This document shows positions 38,224 through 43,187 of a DNA stretch of 43,187 nt, in pieces. The first letter of the stretch is position 1. Every line of letters starts with the position of its first letter. Source of the stretch: UMGS1696 sp045643285 (lineage in GTDB: Bacteria > Bacillota > Clostridia > Oscillospirales > CAG-272); contig JAZUKN010000066.1 of assembly GCA_045643285.1 (NCBI GenBank), forward strand, positions 1 to 43,187, given 5' to 3'. Under the pieces are notes generated by a model, which worked only from the letters and a program-made list of their open reading frames with translations, ran no database searches and was not told where the DNA came from. A program made the translations under genes and the position numbers.

Positions 38224-39999
38224 ATGAGAAACAGAAAAGACATACCGGAAAAGCTCCAATGGAATCTTTACGACATCTTCCCGTCAAACGAAGCATGGGA
38301 AAAAGCGTACGCCGAATGTGACGCGATGATCCCTTCCCTCTCCTCACTTAAGGGAACAGTCGGCGCGAGCGCGGAATCGCTGTTTAACGCACTCGAAAAG
38401 GTTTACGCAGTCGAAGAAAAGGTCGTACTTCTTTATCAGTACGCATTCCTCTGGAAAGCACAGGACGGCGGCGACACAAGCGCACAGATGATGACGGACA
38501 AGTCGACGATGCTGTTCGTGAAGTTCAATTCTGCTCTCGCGTTCCTTGAACCTGAGATCATGGCTATCCCCGAAGAAAAGCTGAACGAGTTCCGCAAGTA
38601 CGCGCCGCTCAAAAAGTACGCGCACATCCTTGACGACAAGACACGTCTCCGCGCGCATATCCTAGACGAAAAGAGTGAGGGACTGCTCGCAAAGATAGGC
38701 AGGATCTCGTCCACTCCGTCCGACACATACGATATGTTCACGAACGTCGAAATGGAACTGCCTATGGTAAAATCCGAAAACGGCGGCGAAGAACAGCTCT
38801 CAGCAGGCAACTTCCGTGTACTCCGCGAATCGAAGAAGAAAGAAGTCCGCGACTCCGCATCCGTCGGAATGTTCGGCACTTACGGCAAATATATCAACAC
38901 GTTTGCGTCTATCTACGGCGGCTCCGTAAAGCAGGACAATATGCTCGCCGAGATCCGCGGATATTCTTCCGCAAGAGCGATGTCTCTCGCAGGTTCCAAC
39001 GTTCCCGAGGCCGTTTACGATTCTCTCGTTGAAGCTATCCACAACGCGATCCCGTCGATGAGCAAGTATCTGAAGCTCCGCGCAAAGGCTCTGAAAACAG
39101 ACAAGATCGACGTTTTCGACCTCTATACACCTATGGTAGACGACGTTGAATTCCCGATGCCGTACGATAATGCCTGCGACCTTGTTCTTAAAGCAGTCGC
39201 ACCGCTCGGTGAAGACTACGTCGCAGTCATCCGCCGCGCAATAAACGAACGCTGGATAGACGTATACGAGACGCCCGGCAAAGAATCAGGCGCATTCTCC
39301 GACGGAGTTTACGGCGTGCATCCTTACGTAAAGCTCAATTTCGCGGACGCGCTCGACGACGCATTCACGCTCGCACATGAGCTTGGTCACGCTATGCACT
39401 CTTATCTCTCGAGCGCAAACAACGACTACGCTAACCACGAGTATCACCTGCTTGTCGCCGAAGTCGCTTCCACCTGCAACGAAGTGCTGCTGACAAAATA
39501 CCTGCTCTCCGTTGAGACGGACAACAGACGCCGCGCGTATATCCTCAACCACTTCCTTGAAGGCTTCCGTACTACCGTATTCCGCCAGACACTGTTCGCA
39601 GAATTCGAGCAGAAGGCGCACGTGCTTGACGCATCCGGTACACCTATCACCGCCGAGTGTCTCTGCAAGGTATACGAAGAGCTTGAAAAACAGTATTATC
39701 CCGACGCGGACTTCCGCGACGAGATCAAGTACGAATGGGCGTTCATCCCGCACTTCTACCGCGCATTCTACGTTTACCAGTACGCGACAGGCTTCTCTTC
39801 CGCCGTTGCTATCGCTACTCATATCACCGAGACGGGCGACGCATCCGATTACCTTAAATTCCTCTCGTCCGGCGGCTCGGATTACCCGATCAACGAGCTG
39901 AAGATCGCCGGAGTTGACCTTACTTCTCCCGCAGTCGTCGAGAACGCAATGAAGGTCTTCGACGAAACGATAGACGAGCTTGCAGGAATTATCGGCTGA
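38224..39999 (+). CDS. pepF: Oligoendopeptidase F (M3 family)
   Basis: 591 residues, the normal PepF length (about 600). N-terminal helical domain (1-200) with the typical opening WNLYDIFPSNEAWE. The zinc metallopeptidase site is FTLAHELGHAMHS (H385, E386, H389) with the third ligand in EVASTCNE about 25 residues later. It cleaves short peptides of about 7 to 17 residues in the cytoplasm, recycling peptides and signal-peptide pieces. The Shine-Dalgarno AGAAAGG precedes the ATG. It is the second gene after the flippase, with a hairpin at 40011 after it. Confidence 0.95.
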   Translation: MRNRKDIPEKLQWNLYDIFPSNEAWEKAYAECDAMIPSLSSLKGTVGASAESLFNALEKVYAVEEKVVLLYQYAFLWKAQDGGDTSAQMMTDKSTMLFVKFNSALAFLEPEIMAIPEEKLNEFRKYAPLKKYAHILDDKTRLRAHILDEKSEGLLAKIGRISSTPSDTYDMFTNVEMELPMVKSENGGEEQLSAGNFRVLRESKKKEVRDSASVGMFGTYGKYINTFASIYGGSVKQDNMLAEIRGYSSARAMSLAGSNVPEAVYDSLVEAIHNAIPSMSKYLKLRAKALKTDKIDVFDLYTPMVDDVEFPMPYDNACDLVLKAVAPLGEDYVAVIRRAINERWIDVYETPGKESGAFSDGVYGVHPYVKLNFADALDDAFTLAHELGHAMHSYLSSANNDYANHEYHLLVAEVASTCNEVLLTKYLLSVETDNRRRAYILNHFLEGFRTTVFRQTLFAEFEQKAHVLDASGTPITAECLCKVYEELEKQYYPDADFRDEIKYEWAFIPHFYRAFYVYQYATGFSSAVAIATHITETGDASDYLKFLSSGGSDYPINELKIAGVDLTSPAVVENAMKVFDETIDELAGIIG

Positions 40000-40010
40000 T
40001 AAAAAACAGG

Positions 40011-40050
40011 AAAGCCGTACTTCACGAAAGCGAGGTACGGCTTATTCTCT
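40011..40050 (+). terminator. Terminator-like hairpin after pepF
   Basis: Nine-bp stem AAGCCGTAC/GTACGGCTT with a 14-nt loop, then ATTCTCTTGCTT, a poor T run. It begins about 11 bp past the pepF stop codon. Some read-through into the next gene is possible, as no clear promoter is seen before 40102. Confidence 0.6.
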
Positions 40051-40101
40051 TGCTTATCCCTTATCCGACCTTGAAAAATCAAATAAAAGGAAAGAACGAC
40101 T

Positions 40102-42246
40102 ATGAAAAAAAGAATCCTCTCCCTTGTGTTCTCGGTCATTATGATAATTTCTCTTATCCCGTCCCTTACCGCATACGCCGTACCGCAGGCATACTGGCCC
40201 ATACAGGCGGATTACCTTGCCGCAGTCGACGCAAATAACGACGACGGGATCATCTCGGCAGTTGAGAGGCTTAATGCGCTGTTTCCGAATCCGTCGAGCG
40301 TTGACGAGGCCAACATGACTGCGTGGCCGCTCCAGAAAGCCGCCGCCATATACGAAAAACGCGGTCAGTTCGCAAAAGCCGCCGAGACGTACCGAAAATT
40401 TCTGTCACTTGTCGAATTTCTCGACAAAAACGGAACAGACTACTACGATCTCATCCGCGCGACGAAGTCACTGCTCGATCACTGCTCTGCCTCTCCTGCC
40501 GTTTACACGGTAACTGAGGACACAGTCTCGTACCACGGCGCGAAGAACGAGCCGGAGACGGGAACATTTTTCGGAAAATGCAAGGAAGACGGCGAGTCCT
40601 CTGCCTTTCTTCTGTACGCAAACTTCGGAACTGAAACGTTTGAGATGTATTCCTATCTCATCCCCTACGACAAAAAGGTGCAGATCCTCGAATTCGCGTG
40701 GAACATCGGCGACGAAACGTTTGAGTCTCTCCGCGATATAGCAGACGGCAAATACGACAGCTACATCCGCGATAACGTCAGCTTCATGTCGACTCTTGAC
40801 CGTCCCGTACTGCTCCGATTTGCGGCAGAAGCCAACTGCTGGGGCGATCTGTCCGGAAGTAAGGGCGGAGATGCTTTGAGAAAAGCAGACGCCGAGACGT
40901 TTATTGCCGCATTCCGTCATGTGGCGTCGATCGTTCATTCCATGGCAGGAAATGTTGCCATGGTATTTTCTCCGAACGATATATCGAACTGGTATATGAC
41001 AGCCGAAGACTTCTACCCCGGGGACGATTACGTCAACTGGGTGGGCATTTCGACTTATATGGAGTATAACGCCGGTTCGTCCTCATACGGAAACGGGAAC
41101 GACGCTTTCTACGCGAGAGGGTTCTACGATTCGCAGATCGTGAAGATCAAGCCGATCATCGACGCTTTCGGCGACAAAAAACCGATCATGATAAGCGAGT
41201 GCGGCTTCAGATACAACGGAGGAAGCAAGAACGAAAACTACGCCGCAAAGAAGGTCAGAGAATTCTATTCCTACATCAATATGGTTTACCCCGAAGTCAA
41301 GACCGTCTTCTATTTCGACCACGGCGACTATATTCTCAGTGGATGTCCGTCCGTGAAATACGCTTACAATAACGCAGTCGACTGCAACCTGCCGATGAGA
41401 TCGACTCTGTACGGTCCGACCGTGTCGTACTGCAAGCTCGACAACTACCGTTCGTCGACCGACAGCCTGCATCTCTACACATACGCCGACTGTCCGGGAG
41501 AAAACATAAAAGTCTCATATACGCTGAACGGACAGCAGCTTCCGTCATCCGCCGAAGTGCCGTATGACTGCACCGTGAACGCGTCTTCTCTGTCTGCCGC
41601 AAAAAACGCGCTTGTCGTTAAGGTCACACAGGGCGCGGACGAATACGAACTGAAATATACCCTTAACCTCACAGGCGGCAGGATCACGGTATCGGGATAT
41701 ATGCCGATAGAACAGCCGTCGTCATGGGCGGCAGGCGAAGTCGGACAGGCGATCTCTCTCGGTCTTGTGCCGGATGAGCTTCAGTCTGGTTACACGAAAG
41801 GCATTTCGCGTGGAGATCTCTCGAAAATGCTGTCGATCATCCTCGACAAAGCATACGGAAGCGCTCCGGCAGACACATCTGCGTCGTTCGTCGACACCTC
41901 GGATGATGACGTTCTCAAAGCCGCAAACCTCGGTATTATCACCGGCTACAGGCAGGAGGACGGCACGTACCGGTTCAAGCCTGACAACACGCTGAAAAGA
42001 TGCGAAATGACGGCAATAGTCAACCGTGTCGCAAAGCTCTGCGGTCAGTCGGTCGACGGATTTGACGGAGAAGTCAGATTCACGGACACCGCGGATCACT
42101 GGTGCAGAAAAGAGCTTGGCTGGGCTGTTCACAACGGCATCGTAAAAGGAACGACAGATACGACGTTCTCGCCCGAAAACACGCTGACGGTCGAGCAGAC
42201 TATAATCATGGTCTACCGACTGTACTCGGCAGTAGTCGGCAAGTGA
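40102..42246 (+). CDS. SLH-anchored GH26-like glycoside hydrolase (beta-mannanase type)
   Basis: 714 residues. Signal peptide 1-29 (M-K-K-R start, ending A-Y-A). A small helical repeat region (about 35-130, FAKAAETYRKFLSL) comes before a clan GH-A barrel (about 150-430) with GH26-like catalytic blocks: acid/base E243 in RFAAEANCW and nucleophile E366 in ISECGF. FSPNDISNWY and YVNWVGISTY lie between them. A beta domain (about 450-530) follows, then three SLH domains (about 535-585, 595-645, 655-710), with FTDTADHW and GIVKGTTDTTFSP. It is held on the cell wall and probably cuts beta-mannan or a related polymer. GH26 is the best guess; another GH-A family is possible. Confidence 0.82.
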   Translation: MKKRILSLVFSVIMIISLIPSLTAYAVPQAYWPIQADYLAAVDANNDDGIISAVERLNALFPNPSSVDEANMTAWPLQKAAAIYEKRGQFAKAAETYRKFLSLVEFLDKNGTDYYDLIRATKSLLDHCSASPAVYTVTEDTVSYHGAKNEPETGTFFGKCKEDGESSAFLLYANFGTETFEMYSYLIPYDKKVQILEFAWNIGDETFESLRDIADGKYDSYIRDNVSFMSTLDRPVLLRFAAEANCWGDLSGSKGGDALRKADAETFIAAFRHVASIVHSMAGNVAMVFSPNDISNWYMTAEDFYPGDDYVNWVGISTYMEYNAGSSSYGNGNDAFYARGFYDSQIVKIKPIIDAFGDKKPIMISECGFRYNGGSKNENYAAKKVREFYSYINMVYPEVKTVFYFDHGDYILSGCPSVKYAYNNAVDCNLPMRSTLYGPTVSYCKLDNYRSSTDSLHLYTYADCPGENIKVSYTLNGQQLPSSAEVPYDCTVNASSLSAAKNALVVKVTQGADEYELKYTLNLTGGRITVSGYMPIEQPSSWAAGEVGQAISLGLVPDELQSGYTKGISRGDLSKMLSIILDKAYGSAPADTSASFVDTSDDDVLKAANLGIITGYRQEDGTYRFKPDNTLKRCEMTAIVNRVAKLCGQSVDGFDGEVRFTDTADHWCRKELGWAVHNGIVKGTTDTTFSPENTLTVEQTIIMVYRLYSAVVGK

Positions 42247-42256
42247 TGCGGATGTG

Positions 42257-42285
42257 TTGACAAAATCCGCGCAACGCTGTATAAT
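42257..42285 (+). promoter_or_regulatory. Sigma-A promoter of the ywaF-like gene
   Basis: Perfect consensus: TTGACA (42257-42262), 17 bp, TATAAT (42280-42285), 35 bp before the ATG at 42321. Confidence 0.87.
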
Positions 42286-42320
42286 GTTCTCCGCAATCAA
42301 TAAAAAGTAAGGCGATCATT

Positions 42321-43031
42321 ATGTTTACCGTAAATCATTTCATCTGGCTCGGACTGTGCGCGCTGTTCGTAACAGTCGGGCTTATAGCCGCGAAGAAGAC
42401 GAAAATGTCGAAGAGAACAGCGTCGTACATAGCCGCAGGCATCTCGATAGCAAGCGAATTTTCAAAGATCATGAGCGATATGACGGACTCAGACGAGGGC
42501 GGAATGGTGCTCTCGCCGAAGTCGCTTCCGTTCCACCTCTGCTCGATGATGATATTCGTGATATTCTATCTTGCATTCTCAAAGAATGAAGAAAAAAAGG
42601 ACAAGGTAGTCAGCTTTTTCGTGCCTGTAGCGCTTGCCGGAGGAATAGCCGCACTGCTTATCCCGACGAACGGCGTAGCCTTTCTTGACATCGGCGCATA
42701 CCAGTGCTTTGTTTATCATGCAGGTATCGTGTGGTACGCGCTCTACTATATCGTGACGGGACAGGTCGATCTCGGCAGGCGCGCATATCTCAGGAATATT
42801 CTGATACTGCTCTGTCTGGCGTTCGGGAATATATACATCAACAGCGCGCTGTCGGCGTACGGTACGAATTTCATGTACGTCCGCAAGCCGCCGATGGACG
42901 GTCTGCCCGTACTCAATCTCGACCACGGCTGGTACGCTTATTTTGCGACGCTGTGTGCTCTCGGGATCGTGCTTATGACGCTTGTTCATCTGCCGCTTAT
43001 GCTTAAAGAGAGAAAGAAAGCGCAGAAATAA
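42321..43031 (+). CDS. YwaF/TMEM164-type integral membrane protein
   Basis: 236 residues with six or seven membrane helices. Family cues are the short HFIWL start, LPFHLCSMMIF (a conserved His in helix 3), YHAGIVWYALYYIVTG (conserved His), and the loop NFMYVRKPP with DHGWYAYF before the last helix. YwaF-like proteins are widespread in Bacillota. The related eukaryotic TMEM164 is a lipid acyltransferase, so a lipid-related activity with the conserved histidines is possible but not shown for bacteria. It is monocistronic, with a consensus promoter. No clear terminator is seen in 43032-43062. Confidence 0.82.
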   Translation: MFTVNHFIWLGLCALFVTVGLIAAKKTKMSKRTASYIAAGISIASEFSKIMSDMTDSDEGGMVLSPKSLPFHLCSMMIFVIFYLAFSKNEEKKDKVVSFFVPVALAGGIAALLIPTNGVAFLDIGAYQCFVYHAGIVWYALYYIVTGQVDLGRRAYLRNILILLCLAFGNIYINSALSAYGTNFMYVRKPPMDGLPVLNLDHGWYAYFATLCALGIVLMTLVHLPLMLKERKKAQK

Positions 43032-43062
43032 CACCGCGCGAAGAAAATATTTGAAAAAAGGC

Positions 43063-43091
43063 TTGACACTGCTATCCGACGGTGATATAAT
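43063..43091 (+). promoter_or_regulatory. Sigma-A promoter of tRNA-Pro
   Basis: Perfect consensus: TTGACA (43063-43068), 17 bp, TATAAT (43086-43091), 23 bp before the tRNA 5' end. Confidence 0.88.
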
Positions 43092-43114
43092 AATAAAGCT
43101 GTCGTAAGACACAT

Positions 43115-43187
43115 CTGGGTGTGGCGCAGTTGGGAGCGCGCTACCTTGGGGTGGTAGAGGCCGCAAGTTCAAGTCTTGTCACTCAGA
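43115..43187 (+). tRNA. tRNA-Pro(GGG)
   Basis: A 73-nt cloverleaf ending exactly at the window edge. Acceptor stem CTGGGTG/CACTCAG (one G-U), D arm GCGC/GCGC, anticodon stem CTACC/GGTAG with loop TTGGGGT giving anticodon GGG, T arm GCAAG-TTCAAGT-CTTGT (one G-U), discriminator A. Whether CCA is encoded cannot be seen. Confidence 0.93.

Noticed and set aside
1..43187. Riboswitches or T-box leaders ahead of metabolic genes
   Set aside because: I looked at the leaders of the oad, transketolase, copper and glycosidase operons and recognised no conserved riboswitch core; a covariance search would be needed to exclude them.

Overview
The window looks like a chromosomal stretch from an anaerobic, spore-forming member of Bacillota, class Clostridia, probably of a gut or rumen lineage. 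The evidence is a yabP-yabQ-divIC sporulation/division block, proteins with S-layer homology (SLH) domains, a two-subunit transketolase, a biotin-dependent sodium-pump decarboxylase, and near-consensus sigma-A promoters with 17-bp spacers in front of many genes. There is no transposase, integrase, phage gene, CRISPR array or rRNA. The assignment is inference from gene content; no species can be named.

Layout. 1-5.2 kb: a 1459-residue secreted beta-helix surface protein followed by a 57-residue peptide gene. Upstream lies a promoter/leader cassette of about 270 bp. A second copy of that cassette sits just past the peptide gene and points out of the window. Each copy has two consensus promoters, a 50-bp tetranucleotide tract and a terminator-like hairpin. 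5.3-11 kb: rqcH (ribosome quality control), a GNAT acetyltransferase and a GH38 alpha-mannosidase, all on the minus strand. 11-14.2 kb: an AbrB-type regulator and an SLH-anchored protein. 14.2-18.5 kb: a palindrome array, tRNA-Gly(CCC), and a GH28-GH78 pectin/rhamnogalacturonan operon ending in a disrupted gene. 18.6-20.1 kb: a winged-helix regulator and a SagB-like oxidoreductase. 20.3-25.3 kb: an operon with an MmdA-like carboxyltransferase, gamma subunit, biotin carrier, beta subunit (Na+ pump) and an OadA-like carboxyltransferase. 25.6-27 kb: a membrane-anchored leucine-rich-repeat surface protein. 27.1-28.3 kb: yabP, yabQ, divIC.

28.3-36.5 kb: two repeat-rich gene-free stretches, partly inverted copies of each other, bracket the split transketolase, a glycerol-1-phosphate dehydrogenase-like gene, and a phosphatase-copA-copZ copper operon. 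36.5-43.2 kb, plus strand: a MurJ/SpoVB-like flippase whose translation start is unclear, oligoendopeptidase F, an SLH-anchored GH26-like mannanase, a YwaF-type membrane protein and tRNA-Pro(GGG).

How the parts fit: the organism appears to work on plant and host glycans. A mannanase-like enzyme is carried on the surface. Rhamnogalacturonan and mannoside pieces would be handled in the cytoplasm, because the GH28, GH78 and GH38 enzymes lack signal peptides. Sodium-motive energy could come from carboxylic-acid decarboxylation. The least explained part is the duplicated promoter/tetranucleotide/hairpin cassette driving a repeat-rich surface protein. It is a plausible switchable or attenuated surface-expression module.
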